Part shown: positions 10,301 through 20,193 of the stretch, piece by piece
Position numbering within the stretch: position 1 is the first letter of the stretch
Layout: each line of letters opens with the position of its first letter
Assembly: GCF_039540515.1 (NCBI RefSeq)
Contig: NZ_BAABFA010000011.1
Span: 1 to 64,000 of the forward strand
DNA from: Nemorincola caseinilytica
GTDB taxonomy: Bacteria; Bacteroidota; Bacteroidia; Chitinophagales; Chitinophagaceae
Reading direction: 5' to 3'
Length of the DNA: 64,000 nucleotides
Made by a program: the position numbers and the translations under genes
The notes under the pieces: generated by a model
The model's database searches: none
What the model was told of the DNA's origin: nothing
The model's input: the letters and a program-made list of their open reading frames with translations, nothing else

Positions 10301-13300
10301 TGCCCTGAACCCTGTGGTATCGGCCTTAGGCCCGCTCAATTTCTGTAACGGTGGTGATGTGACACTGGCTGTGTCGCCAAGCAGCCCTACACTGGGCTAC
10401 CAGTGGCTGAAGGATGGCTCGGTGATACCCGGAGCTACGAACAGCACTTACTCTGCTACCCTGGCCGGTGTATACACTGCGTCGGTAGTGGTAACAGGTG
10501 CTTGTGCTGGTAGCTGCGCAATACTTTCCGGTAACAACGTAACAACTATCATAGACCCATCGCCTACAGTGGCCAGCCTTGGTGCGGTGCCATCTTCGGT
10601 GTGTGTGGGTACGCCTATAACATTCACTGCGGGTGCTATCGCAGGTCCCGGCACATTTGTTTCGTATAACTGGAGCGGTCCTGATGGTTTCAGCACTACA
10701 GGTACATCGAACACGGTAGGCCTGATACCTCCAAGCACCAGCGCTGCAGGTATATATAGTGTTACCGTTACTTATTCCGGCAGCGGCTGTACCAGCGCTG
10801 CAGCTGTAGCGAATGTGACCATAACATCGCCTCCCCCGGCCATAACAGGTTCATATAATACTTGTATAGGTACCACTACCACGCTCGGCAACGTTTCGCC
10901 AGGTGGTACATGGGCCAGTGCCAACACAGGCGTAGCTACCGTACATCCTTCTTCGGGTGCGGTAACAGGTGTATCTGCTGGAACGGTAGATATCACTTAT
11001 ACACTTACAGGCGGCTGTATAGCAGTGGCCAATGTGACGGTGAATCCTAATGCATTCGCAAATACGGGTCTGCAGTTCATGTGCGTGAATGCCGTGACCA
11101 CACTGAGCAACCCCACTACTGGCGGTACCTGGAGCAGCAGCAATCCTGCAGTGGCCAGCATAGCCGATAATACAGTTGGCGATATACTGGGCGTGGCCAA
11201 TGGTACTGCAAGAATAACTTATACCAATCCTACCGGCTGTATAGCTGTATCGGTAGTAACGGTGAACGGACTGCCTTATCCTATCGTAGGCCTTAACGAG
11301 GTATGTGAAGGTTATACCCTTTCCCTGACCACGGCAACGCCCGGCGGTACCTGGAGCAGCAGCAACCCTGCTGTGGGTACGGTATCTACATCGGGTACTA
11401 TAACTAATATGGGTGGTGTTGCCAATGGTACGCTTACGGTAAGCTATACACTGTCTACAGGTTGCTACCGTACGCACGCAATGACGGTGAATGTGACCCC
11501 TACGGTGAACAGTGTGCCTGTTGCCGCGGCTGTGTGCGTGGAGTCGAGCATACCACTGACGGGTGTGCCTGCAGGTGGTACCTGGAACTCGAACGTGGCA
11601 TTTGCCACTGTGGGAATAACAAGTGGTATAGTTACCGGTGTGAACGCCAGTTCGGGCACTACAGGTATCACATATACCCTGCCAACGGGTTGCCGCTCGG
11701 TGAAGATAGTAACGGTGAACCCCGTTCCATTCATCAGCACAGCACTGCCTCCTCTTTGTGTGGGCGCGAACAGCACGCAGACGGCCACGATAGCCGGTGG
11801 TGACTGGGTAAGCGATGATCCCACTATAGCCGATGTGACAATAGGCACCGGTTTTGTGACCGCTATGAGCCCTGGCACGACCACGATATCTTATATTCTT
11901 CCAACAGGTTGCTACCGTGCAAAAGTAGCTACAGTAAATGCAGTGCCTACGCCCATAACAGGTGGCAACACGGTATGTGTGGCGCAGACACTGGCACTGT
12001 CCAGCTCGCCTGCACTGGGTACATGGAGCAGCACTGTGACACCGATAGTGACCGTAAATTCTACTACAGGCGTGGTGACCGGTCTGAATGCCGGTACCTC
12101 TATAGTGACCTATACAGTGAACTATCCCGGCCCCAGCCAGTGCCGCACTACACTGCAGGTATCGGTGAACCCGCAGCCTGCCGCTATAACCGGTACTGCC
12201 AAGGCATGCCCCGGTACCACTACTACACTCAACTCTACCACTACCGGTGGTACATGGAGCACAAGCGATGCATCGGTAGCAGATATACTGGTACCTTCCT
12301 CGGGCGTTGTAACAGGCGTATCGGCGGGTACAGCTACCGTTACCTATACAATAGGCACAGGCTGCTTCCGTACGGTAACGGTGACCATCAACGCACTGCC
12401 TGCAGTAACTGCCGGCTCGCTGGCCATATGCCCGGGCACTACTACTGCATTTTCCAGCACTACCGGTGGTACATGGAGCAGCAGCAATACGGCTGTGGGT
12501 ACCATAAATGCATCTACGGGTCTGGCAGCAGGTTTAACAGCAGGTACTACCAACATCACATACAAGCTGACAAGCACCGGATGTATGACGGTAACAGAGC
12601 TTACTGTTAACCCGACCCCTGCACCTATAGACGGATCGGCCGTATTGTGTGTAGGCAGCACTTCTGCCCTTTCCAATGTTGATGGCGGCGGTACATGGGT
12701 ATCAAGCAATCCGCTTGTAGGTACCATAGATGGTGCAGGCGTTGTTACAGGTATCAACATGGGTACTACTACCATCACCTATACGCTGGGTACCGGCTGC
12801 AGGCGCACACTGCAAATGACCGTGAACGCTACACCGGGCCCGATAGGAGGCACACTGGAAGTATGTGAGGCGTCTACCGCTAACCTGATAGGCACGCCCG
12901 GCGGCGGTACCTGGAGCAGCAGCAATACTGCTGTAGGTACAGTTGGTTCCAGCACGGGTGTGGTGGCAGGTATAAGCGCAGGTACCACCGATATAACCTA
13001 CAGCCTTGGCGGTGTTACCGGTTGCATGGCGATATCGACCGTGACCGTGAACCCACGTCCTCAGCCAATAACCGGCTTCCCCAGTGTTTGTATCGGTTCT
13101 GTGACCACACTCAGCAGCATTACCCTCGGCGGTACATGGAGCTCGGGTATGCCTACGCTTGCCACTGTCGATCCGTTCGGTAATGTGACAGGTCTGCTGA
13201 ATGGTAATGCATCTATATCTTACACACTGAGCACCGGCTGTGCCAGGGTACAGGTAGTAGCGGTGAATCAACTGCCATTGGCTATATCCGGCGCCGATGT

Positions 13301-16300
13301 AGTGTGTGTCGGTTCTAACATAACTCTTACCAATTCTTCTACAGGCGGCACATGGAGCACGAGCGATGCTACCAAGGCTACTATAACTACCACAGGTGTG
13401 GTAACAGGTACCGGAGCAGGTACTGTGATAATGAGCTATATACTGCCTACAGGCTGCTTCCGTACAAAGGCATTGACGGTGAATGCGCTTCCTGCAGCTA
13501 TATCGGCCCCGGCCACTGTGTGTGTGGGCTCTACGGTAACGCTTACCAGCACCCCTGCCAGCGTACCTGCGGGCACATGGAGCTCATCGGCAGCGGTGAT
13601 AGGTTCGATAGATCCTGTGACGGGCGTACTGAGCGGCCTTGTAGGAGGAACTACAACAATATCTTATGTGAATGCCCAGGGCTGCCGTGTAACGAATGTG
13701 GTGACCGTATTGGCACGCCCAACTGTTATATCCGGCTCTGCTGTGGTATGCGTGGGGGGTACATCTACACTTAACAGCACACCGGCCGGTGGCTTGTGGA
13801 GCACAGATGATAATACCGTAGCAGATATACTGCCCGGTACCGGATATATGACCGGCATAAATGCAGGTACCACAGACATTACCTATACTGCGGTGAACGG
13901 CTGTACACGCAGTGTGACCGCTACCGTGAACCCACTGCCTGATGTGATAGGCGGTGTTACACACGAGGTGTGTGTGGGCTCGGCCATTATGCTTACGAAC
14001 ACTGTTGCAGGTGGTACATGGTCTACATCGCTGGCCACTGTGGCTACGGTGAACGCTACCTCGGGCCTTGTATACGGTGTGTCGGCAGGTACTGCCTACA
14101 TCACATACAAGCTGTCGACAAGCTGCTTTGTTACCGACCTCGTAACAGTGAACCCACTGCCTACTGCCATAACAGGTTCTGCATCGGTATGTATGGGCTT
14201 CTCTACAGTACTTTCAACGTTGACACCGGGCGGCACATGGTCATCGGGTAATACCGGGGTGGCCACTGTGAGCCTGACGGGTGTTGTATCGTCTGTGGCA
14301 CCAGGTACATCTACAATATCTTATACATCTACATCGGGTTGTATAGCTCTGAAAGTAGTAACGGTGCATGCGCTGCCAGCAGCCATAGCCGGCAGCCTTT
14401 CAGTATGCTCGGGTACTACTACCGTGTATACCAACACATCGGCACCTGGTACATGGAGCAGCAGCAATGTTGCTGTAGGTACCATATCGAGCCTGGGTGC
14501 ATTCAATGCGCTTACAGCAGGTACCACTGCCATTACATATACTAATCCTACCGGCTGCTATACAGTAAGTATAGTAACGGTGAACACGCTGCCTGCCACT
14601 ATAACAGGTGTTGCGATACTATGCTCAGGCGGTAGTACCAGCACACTGACCAGTGCTACTATGCCCGGTACATGGAGCAGCAGCAACCTTTCTGTAGCCA
14701 CTATAGACGTTGGTACAGGTACAGTGACCTCGGGCGCTATCGGCACATCTACTATCTCGTATACCGGAGCCAATGGTTGTACCACTACCAGGATAGTGAC
14801 AGTTGTACTCACTCCGTCTCCCATCGTTAGCCTGCCTAGTGTATGCCAGGGTTCCAGCATATCGATGATAAGCTCACCCGGCGGCGGTACCTGGAGCAGC
14901 ACTGTACCTTCGGTAGGTACTATAACATCTACCACAGGCGCCTTCACAGGTGTTTCGGCAGGTGTTACCACAATATCATATGTGACATCCAATGGCTGCG
15001 GCAGAAGCACTACAGTTACCGTGTCTCCTACGGCTACGCTCACATCGGGCCCGGCGCTGGCATGCGTAGGCTCTACCATAACACTTACCTATGACCTGGC
15101 CGGTGGCTCATGGACAAGCGGTAGCACAGGTGTAGCTACAGTGGATCTTTCTACCGGTGTAGTGACAGGTGTGGCCGCAGGTGTAGCGAACATAACTTAC
15201 CTGCTGCCAAGCGGTTGCCGCACTGTAACACAAGTGACCGTTAACGCACAGCCAAGTACTACAACAGGTACTGCTACCGTATGTCTGGGCCTTTCTACTA
15301 CGCTTAGCAACAGCACTCCGGGTATAGTATGGAGCAGCGCTAATGCGGGTATCGCTACCGTTGGGTCGGCCACGGGCATCGTTGTAGGTACAGGTGTAGG
15401 CGCTGTGGATATAACCGCTACCAACCCACTTACAGGTTGTGCGCGTGTGACCACTGTTACCGTAAATTCTCTGCCTGCAGCTATCGCAGGTTCTCTGTCA
15501 ATGTGTATCGGCAATACATCTACATTGTCTAACAGTGTACTGGGCGGTACCTGGAGCAGCAGCGCTACAAGCGTAGCTTCGGTAGGCATGCTGACAGGTG
15601 TAGTAACAGGTATAACTTCAGGTACCTCTACCATTACATACAAGCTGAGCACAGGTTGCCAGGCAACGCGCGTTGTGACGGTGCAGCCTGCGCCTACTGC
15701 CATTACCGGTGTGAACAATGTATGCGTGAATGGTACTACTACATACTTCACCCCCACACTGGGCGGTGTATGGAGCAGTAGCAACAATGCCATAGCCCAG
15801 GTAGGTACCAATGGTGTGGTGACCGGCTTCTCGCCAGGTGTTGCCAACATCAGCTATGTACTGGCCACAACATGTTTCGTTACCAAGACCGTGACAGTAC
15901 TGCCAATGGTATCGCCGATAGCAGGTGTGACCGGTGTATGTGAAGGCTCACAGACAAACCTGAGCACCCTGACACCCGGTGGTACATGGAGCAGCGGCAA
16001 TACGTTCGTAGCTATAGTAGGCCTGACAACAGGTCTTGTTACGGGCCAGGCCGCAGGTACATCCATCATTACCTACACTGCACCTACAGGCTGTACAGAT
16101 ACAGCACTGGTGACAGTGAACCCTGTGCCTAGCGCTATAATGGGTATACCCAATATGTGCCAGGGCTCTACAACTACGCTTTCTAACCTTACTATACCGG
16201 GCACCTGGAGCAGTGGCAACCCCATCATCGCATCTGTAGATGGCACTACGGGCGTTGTTACCGGCAACAGTGTAGGTACTGCAAGGATAACTTATACTAT

Positions 16301-19300
16301 AGGCACAGGCTGCCGCACTACACAGATAGTATCTGTGACACCGCTTCCCGGTTCTATAACAGGTTCGGCCCAGGTGTGCGAAGGTTCTAACACATCACTC
16401 GGTATATCTACACCGGGTGGTACATGGAGCAGCGTTGATGAGACGATAGCCATCGTAGGAACGACAGGTGTAGTGAGCGGCATAGCTGCCGGTACCACTA
16501 CCATAAGCTATACACTGCCTACAGGCTGTGCCAGCTCGGTGATAGTGACCGTGAACGCTGTACCTGATCCGATAGGAGGTGTAGCTGAAGTTTGTCTTGG
16601 TGCTACTACCACACTTACTGCTACACCAGCAGGCGGCGCATGGACCAGCGGCTCTATGACAGTGGCCACAATAGGGGTATCTACAGGCCTGCTTACCGGT
16701 ACCGGTGTAGGTGTGAGTGTGATAACCTATACATTGCCTACCGGCTGCCGCGCATTCAAGATAGCTACTGTGCATGCACTGCCAGGTGCTATAGGCGGCG
16801 TGACCAATATATGCCAGGGCGGTTCTACCATCCTTACCAACCCTGTTCCGGGTGGTATATGGTCTAGCGACTTCATCAGCGTGGCCTACATAGACCCCGC
16901 TACCGGCGAGGTGACAGGTAACAGCATAGGCGTGGATACCATCAGGTATACACTTACCGGCGGTTGCTCTACCAAGATAACCATAACAGTGAACGAGGCA
17001 CCGACCGCTATAACAGGCGACTTCGAGATATGCCTTGGCGAAACGACCACACTTACGCCGCCGGCAGTAGGTGGTACATGGAGCAGCAGCAACACTTCTG
17101 TAGCTACCATTGGTGCTACCAGCGGTATAGTTACGTCGCATTCTGCAGGTTCTACAGAGATATCTTACACTCTGGGTGCAGGTTGCATGGTGCATTCTAC
17201 GTTCGTTGTTGACCCTTCTCCATCGGCCATCGTAGGTCCGCATGAGGTATGTTCGGGTCAGAGTATAACACTGCTGAACTCGATAGCAGGCGGTACATGG
17301 ACAAGTACGAACTCGTCGGTAGCTACCGTAGACGGTACTACAGGTGTAGTAACGGGTGGAGCATCCGGTACTGCTACTATAGTGTACCAACTGCCCGGAA
17401 GCTGCTTCGCACAGTTCATAGTAACGGTGAACTCTCTGCCTGCGCCTATCACAGGTCTGGACAGCATATGCCAGGGCGCATCTGCTACATTCAGCAGCGT
17501 ACCTACAGGCGGTATATGGACATCGAACGCACCTGCCATAGCCCCTGTGAACCTCGTATCTGGCGAGGTGACGGGTATATCGGTGGGTAATGCAGTGATA
17601 TCGTATACCCTGTTGGGCACAGGCTGTTACCGTACGAAGAACGTAACGGTGAACCCTGTTCCGGCACCGATAACGGGTACATACAATACTTGCGTAGGTG
17701 CTACCACATTGCTAAGTACCACTACGGTGGGAGGTACATGGACCAGCAGCAATACCTCTGTAGCGCTGGTAGGTTCTACCACAGGCCTGGTACAGGGGCT
17801 GAGCGCAGGTACCGCTACCATAATGAACATACTGCCTACAGGGTGTTCGTCTTCGGCACTCATAGTTGTTAACCCGCAGCCTGCCAACATCACTGGTCCT
17901 TCAGAGATATGTGTAGGTTCGGCAGCCACTATGACCGATGCGACTCCGTTCGGCTCATGGAGCAGCAGCAATCCTTCTGTAGCAACGATAGATGCTGCAA
18001 GCGGATTGATAACAGGTGTGGTAAGTGGTAATACTACTATTACTTATACGCTCTTCGCTACAGGCTGTAGCGTTATCAAGCAGGTAACGGTGAACCCGCT
18101 GCCTCCGTCAATAACCGGTGTACAGTACATGTGTCTCGGCAGCATATCTTTCGTTGCCAACCCGATACCGGGCGGCACATGGAGCAGCAGCAACACTGCT
18201 GTGACCACGATAGATGGTTTCGGTAACGTGACGGCGACAGGCGTTGGTACATCTACCATCACTTACGAGCTCACTTCTGCATGCTACATCACCAGGATGC
18301 TGACAGTAGAGCCTACACTGAACCCGATCACAGGTCCGTCGACAGTGTGTGAGGGCGCTACCATCACCCTTGCCAATACTTATGTTGGCGGTAGCTGGAG
18401 CACAGGTACACCATCGGTAGCTACCGTAGGTACTACAGGTATAGTAACAGGTGTTACGGCCGGTGTTGCCAACATATCTTATGCTACACCGCTTGCTCAC
18501 TGCTTTGTAGTGAAACAAGTGACCGTTGATCCTGTGCCTGCGGCCATATTCGGTGCCGATGAGGTATGCGTTGGCGCTACTACTGCACTGACAGTTAGCA
18601 CACCGGGTGGTACATGGAGCAGCAGCGATGATGCTGTGGCTACAGTAGATGCATCGGGCGTGGTGATAGGTGTTGTTGCGAATACCGCAGTGATATCTTA
18701 CATAGTAGGTTCGGGCTGCGCAGCTACACTGCCTATGACCGTGAAACCACTGGCCAATGCAGGTGCAGTGAGTGGTGCTACAGAAGTTTGCGTAGCGTCT
18801 ACCATAGCGCTCACATCTTCGGGCGATGCAGGTGGTACATGGAGCAGCGCAGACATCACTATAGCTACAGTAGGTACATCGGGTGTAGTGACAGGTGTAG
18901 CAGTAGGTACTACTACCATATCTTATGTGGTAGAGAACGACTGCAGCATAGACACTGCTACCTATGTGGTGACCGTGAACCCACTGCCTGATGCAGGTAC
19001 GCTGAGCGCGACAACAGCAGGCCTGTGTATCACATACACAACTACTGTATCATCTACCAAGACAGGTGGTGTATGGACAAGCAGCGCTCCTGCTGTGGCA
19101 TCGATAGATGCGGCAGGTGTGGTAACGGCCCTCACTGCAGGTACTGTGACCATCAGCTACACTATGACATCGGGTTGCGGTGTGGATGTGGCTACGATAA
19201 ACATCACAGTATACAGCAAGGCTCCTCATACCGCTATATCCATACATTCAGATTCGGTACTTTGTGCCGGTGCGATGTTCAGGAACTTTGGCGCTCAGGT

Positions 19301-19997
19301 GGCACCAGGCAGCGGCACATCGTTCATATGGACGGCAGTGAACGCCGAGATATATGCCCAGTCTGAAGGCAACAGGCAGAACGCCCTGGTGAACTTCCCT
19401 AACCCGGGTACAGCTATAGTGCGCCTCACTACGCAGATAACCAGCACCGGTTGCTATGTGGTAGATTCGTTCACCGTAGAGGTGGGTGCAGATACTGCCT
19501 TCACTCCTGAGGTGAAGTACTTCCAGAAAGAGTTCATCTGTACCGACAATACATCGAGCATGTACCAGTGGGGTTATGATGATGCCGCTTCGCTGGATTC
19601 TACAAGGATACCAGGTGGTATACAGCAGTCTTACTACCAGCCTAATCCTGACTTCACCAACAGGCGCTACTGGGTGATATCGGAGCACAATGGCTGCTTC
19701 CAGAAGACCTACTACAACGTGCCTACAGATGTAAGGCCGGAAGATGTGAACATGGTGGATGTACGCCTCTATCCTAACCCTGCCGATACAAGGGTGAACA
19801 TAGAAGTAAGGGGTATCACCATGAACGACAACATCACCATCAAAGTGGTGGACATGCTGGGCAGGGAGATACAGAATGTGGCCCTGGTGAATGGCAAAGG
19901 CAGCATAGACGTTGCCAGCCTGGCCTCGGGTATGTACTCTGTCGTGTTCTTCAACAATGGCGACAAGGTAACTGCCAAGACCTTTGTTAAGAACTAA
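7338..19997 (+). CDS. Giant secreted Ig-repeat (Big2-like) protein with T9SS domain
   Basis: A 4219-residue secreted protein of about 0.4 MDa in one uninterrupted frame. Order of parts: signal peptide (residues 1-34, SMQAQA-VAT); an Asn/Thr/Gly-rich region (about 35-990) with repeated short strands such as NNNIVSV and NNNVTINQG, resembling a parallel beta-helix; two Ig-like domains (about 995-1168, YQWLKDGSVIPGATNSTY in the first); about 38 tandem Big2-like repeats (about 1170-3964) built around GGTWSSSN, VATV, GVVTGVSAGT, ITYTLPTGC and VTVNPLP; a non-repeat linker with FIWTAVNAE; and a type A T9SS sorting domain (about 4140-4219, LYPNPADTRVNI and ending AKTFVKN). Every repeat has two cysteines. 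Charged residues are scarce in the repeats. An adhesin or matrix role is inferred; no enzyme motif is visible. It stands alone and ends at a strong terminator. Confidence 0.93.
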   Translation: MKRTFISSISGSRSFAGVSLLLALMFGSMQAQAVATGTYTYGTGGTYPTLAAAITALNTTGITGGAVILNVQPGYTAETAPAGGFRLGSAILNATFSSTNTLTINGAPTFTITAQAGTGTYAAGADGILNLEGVDYTTLNGLKLQDAVSNNTEVLAMEFGISMVKRSAVSPFDGCQNNTIQNCTITLNRSILALTLGINMNHCTYASTTALGTVTLAADANSNNKFYSNTISNCQRPIYIQGFNAAIPYTFYDQNNDIGGTSAATGNNLTNWGGLTTIPTPSFYSQVYGIFAWYQNNLNVSYNIVDNVANGGSMAYAGIMGIWVSANNATCTINNNTVNIVETPNTTTAGSPSASANGIVLSGTGQINTCNNNIVSVTTIAPNNNTNQTFGIINLGGGNYTANNNNVTINQGVNVITNGMYTSATGAIVFNGNTIDISAASTSAATNWIINAATATSFTVQNCIFKSATGIATTSGSALIISNNTGTPTNNILNNRTQGTIVKSGSGGQMYGYFNFGTPTTSTETITGNNFSNITTSGTTQFIGIRTGTNTTHNRIITFDTISNVTCGSTASAGIAADYLSSASTVNNNRIVNVSGTGNVYGIHLGSTATLGTVGNSIGGTVQGNYINGLSSSGASSTITGIYNHQASGTITTNLDTVLNLTSTGGTSPLVVGIQQQAVGTNNVISRCIISGLATSGATGNATVNGILMNGSVTPSIFKNNISNLNAGPGTGTTQVVGINLLGASTAYNVHNNFVSDLVAGSSANVNGIVGINAATTGSSWGLYYNTIYIGAGTPVASSGANFGAQGVLYPNGGTLLTLKNNIINVNVTPSGTGFGAAVARNYASATACTAPATTNFIADNNIYYTNPGTNNYLYVDGTNTSNLKNGFALGGITANVTNNIVVDSAFNLTCSGYKLFMTASGRESMTSTENNLVAGSVAGTYAPSGASLAESRGVAITSPSITDDHSGTTRTVADIGAMQFSGTVNTTALNPVVSALGPLNFCNGGDVTLAVSPSSPTLGYQWLKDGSVIPGATNSTYSATLAGVYTASVVVTGACAGSCAILSGNNVTTIIDPSPTVASLGAVPSSVCVGTPITFTAGAIAGPGTFVSYNWSGPDGFSTTGTSNTVGLIPPSTSAAGIYSVTVTYSGSGCTSAAAVANVTITSPPPAITGSYNTCIGTTTTLGNVSPGGTWASANTGVATVHPSSGAVTGVSAGTVDITYTLTGGCIAVANVTVNPNAFANTGLQFMCVNAVTTLSNPTTGGTWSSSNPAVASIADNTVGDILGVANGTARITYTNPTGCIAVSVVTVNGLPYPIVGLNEVCEGYTLSLTTATPGGTWSSSNPAVGTVSTSGTITNMGGVANGTLTVSYTLSTGCYRTHAMTVNVTPTVNSVPVAAAVCVESSIPLTGVPAGGTWNSNVAFATVGITSGIVTGVNASSGTTGITYTLPTGCRSVKIVTVNPVPFISTALPPLCVGANSTQTATIAGGDWVSDDPTIADVTIGTGFVTAMSPGTTTISYILPTGCYRAKVATVNAVPTPITGGNTVCVAQTLALSSSPALGTWSSTVTPIVTVNSTTGVVTGLNAGTSIVTYTVNYPGPSQCRTTLQVSVNPQPAAITGTAKACPGTTTTLNSTTTGGTWSTSDASVADILVPSSGVVTGVSAGTATVTYTIGTGCFRTVTVTINALPAVTAGSLAICPGTTTAFSSTTGGTWSSSNTAVGTINASTGLAAGLTAGTTNITYKLTSTGCMTVTELTVNPTPAPIDGSAVLCVGSTSALSNVDGGGTWVSSNPLVGTIDGAGVVTGINMGTTTITYTLGTGCRRTLQMTVNATPGPIGGTLEVCEASTANLIGTPGGGTWSSSNTAVGTVGSSTGVVAGISAGTTDITYSLGGVTGCMAISTVTVNPRPQPITGFPSVCIGSVTTLSSITLGGTWSSGMPTLATVDPFGNVTGLLNGNASISYTLSTGCARVQVVAVNQLPLAISGADVVCVGSNITLTNSSTGGTWSTSDATKATITTTGVVTGTGAGTVIMSYILPTGCFRTKALTVNALPAAISAPATVCVGSTVTLTSTPASVPAGTWSSSAAVIGSIDPVTGVLSGLVGGTTTISYVNAQGCRVTNVVTVLARPTVISGSAVVCVGGTSTLNSTPAGGLWSTDDNTVADILPGTGYMTGINAGTTDITYTAVNGCTRSVTATVNPLPDVIGGVTHEVCVGSAIMLTNTVAGGTWSTSLATVATVNATSGLVYGVSAGTAYITYKLSTSCFVTDLVTVNPLPTAITGSASVCMGFSTVLSTLTPGGTWSSGNTGVATVSLTGVVSSVAPGTSTISYTSTSGCIALKVVTVHALPAAIAGSLSVCSGTTTVYTNTSAPGTWSSSNVAVGTISSLGAFNALTAGTTAITYTNPTGCYTVSIVTVNTLPATITGVAILCSGGSTSTLTSATMPGTWSSSNLSVATIDVGTGTVTSGAIGTSTISYTGANGCTTTRIVTVVLTPSPIVSLPSVCQGSSISMISSPGGGTWSSTVPSVGTITSTTGAFTGVSAGVTTISYVTSNGCGRSTTVTVSPTATLTSGPALACVGSTITLTYDLAGGSWTSGSTGVATVDLSTGVVTGVAAGVANITYLLPSGCRTVTQVTVNAQPSTTTGTATVCLGLSTTLSNSTPGIVWSSANAGIATVGSATGIVVGTGVGAVDITATNPLTGCARVTTVTVNSLPAAIAGSLSMCIGNTSTLSNSVLGGTWSSSATSVASVGMLTGVVTGITSGTSTITYKLSTGCQATRVVTVQPAPTAITGVNNVCVNGTTTYFTPTLGGVWSSSNNAIAQVGTNGVVTGFSPGVANISYVLATTCFVTKTVTVLPMVSPIAGVTGVCEGSQTNLSTLTPGGTWSSGNTFVAIVGLTTGLVTGQAAGTSIITYTAPTGCTDTALVTVNPVPSAIMGIPNMCQGSTTTLSNLTIPGTWSSGNPIIASVDGTTGVVTGNSVGTARITYTIGTGCRTTQIVSVTPLPGSITGSAQVCEGSNTSLGISTPGGTWSSVDETIAIVGTTGVVSGIAAGTTTISYTLPTGCASSVIVTVNAVPDPIGGVAEVCLGATTTLTATPAGGAWTSGSMTVATIGVSTGLLTGTGVGVSVITYTLPTGCRAFKIATVHALPGAIGGVTNICQGGSTILTNPVPGGIWSSDFISVAYIDPATGEVTGNSIGVDTIRYTLTGGCSTKITITVNEAPTAITGDFEICLGETTTLTPPAVGGTWSSSNTSVATIGATSGIVTSHSAGSTEISYTLGAGCMVHSTFVVDPSPSAIVGPHEVCSGQSITLLNSIAGGTWTSTNSSVATVDGTTGVVTGGASGTATIVYQLPGSCFAQFIVTVNSLPAPITGLDSICQGASATFSSVPTGGIWTSNAPAIAPVNLVSGEVTGISVGNAVISYTLLGTGCYRTKNVTVNPVPAPITGTYNTCVGATTLLSTTTVGGTWTSSNTSVALVGSTTGLVQGLSAGTATIMNILPTGCSSSALIVVNPQPANITGPSEICVGSAATMTDATPFGSWSSSNPSVATIDAASGLITGVVSGNTTITYTLFATGCSVIKQVTVNPLPPSITGVQYMCLGSISFVANPIPGGTWSSSNTAVTTIDGFGNVTATGVGTSTITYELTSACYITRMLTVEPTLNPITGPSTVCEGATITLANTYVGGSWSTGTPSVATVGTTGIVTGVTAGVANISYATPLAHCFVVKQVTVDPVPAAIFGADEVCVGATTALTVSTPGGTWSSSDDAVATVDASGVVIGVVANTAVISYIVGSGCAATLPMTVKPLANAGAVSGATEVCVASTIALTSSGDAGGTWSSADITIATVGTSGVVTGVAVGTTTISYVVENDCSIDTATYVVTVNPLPDAGTLSATTAGLCITYTTTVSSTKTGGVWTSSAPAVASIDAAGVVTALTAGTVTISYTMTSGCGVDVATINITVYSKAPHTAISIHSDSVLCAGAMFRNFGAQVAPGSGTSFIWTAVNAEIYAQSEGNRQNALVNFPNPGTAIVRLTTQITSTGCYVVDSFTVEVGADTAFTPEVKYFQKEFICTDNTSSMYQWGYDDAASLDSTRIPGGIQQSYYQPNPDFTNRRYWVISEHNGCFQKTYYNVPTDVRPEDVNMVDVRLYPNPADTRVNIEVRGITMNDNITIKVVDMLGREIQNVALVNGKGSIDVASLASGMYSVVFFNNGDKVTAKTFVKN
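10845..19230 (+). repeat. About 38 tandem Ig-domain repeats inside the giant gene
   Basis: Counted by hand from the translation: about 38 units averaging 73-74 codons (about 220 bases). Units are diverged at both levels, but short words recur almost exactly, for example GGTACATGGAGCAGCAGCAA near 12476, 14456, 14669 and 17085. Each unit has Cys near position 7 (VCVG/VCEG) and near position 58 (TGC). Units 13 and 37 are slightly longer. Confidence 0.9.
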
Positions 19998-20018
19998 GCA
20001 TTGAATAACTGATAGTAC

Positions 20019-20053
20019 AGGCCGCCCCGGATATCCCGGGGCGGCCTTTTTTT
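20019..20053 (+). terminator. Intrinsic terminator of the giant gene
   Basis: A perfect 12-base-pair GC-rich stem (AGGCCGCCCCGG at 20019-20030 with its complement at 20036-20047), five-base loop, then seven T. It lies 22 bases after the stop codon. Confidence 0.92.
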
Positions 20054-20193
20054 GAGAGGATGCCGGGCCTGCAGGTTCCGCCAATGCCCTGGCCGGAATA
20101 ATGGGTCGTATCTTTCTCTTTTAGACAGTTTTTTTATTATTTTGGCTGCGCATTGCTTTATCTTTACGATCACTGTACATAATACTGCACTCT

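Noticed and set aside
10845..19230. CRISPR array or non-coding satellite
   Set aside because: Units are about 220 bases, diverged, in one open frame and encode Ig domains; no repeat-spacer alternation.
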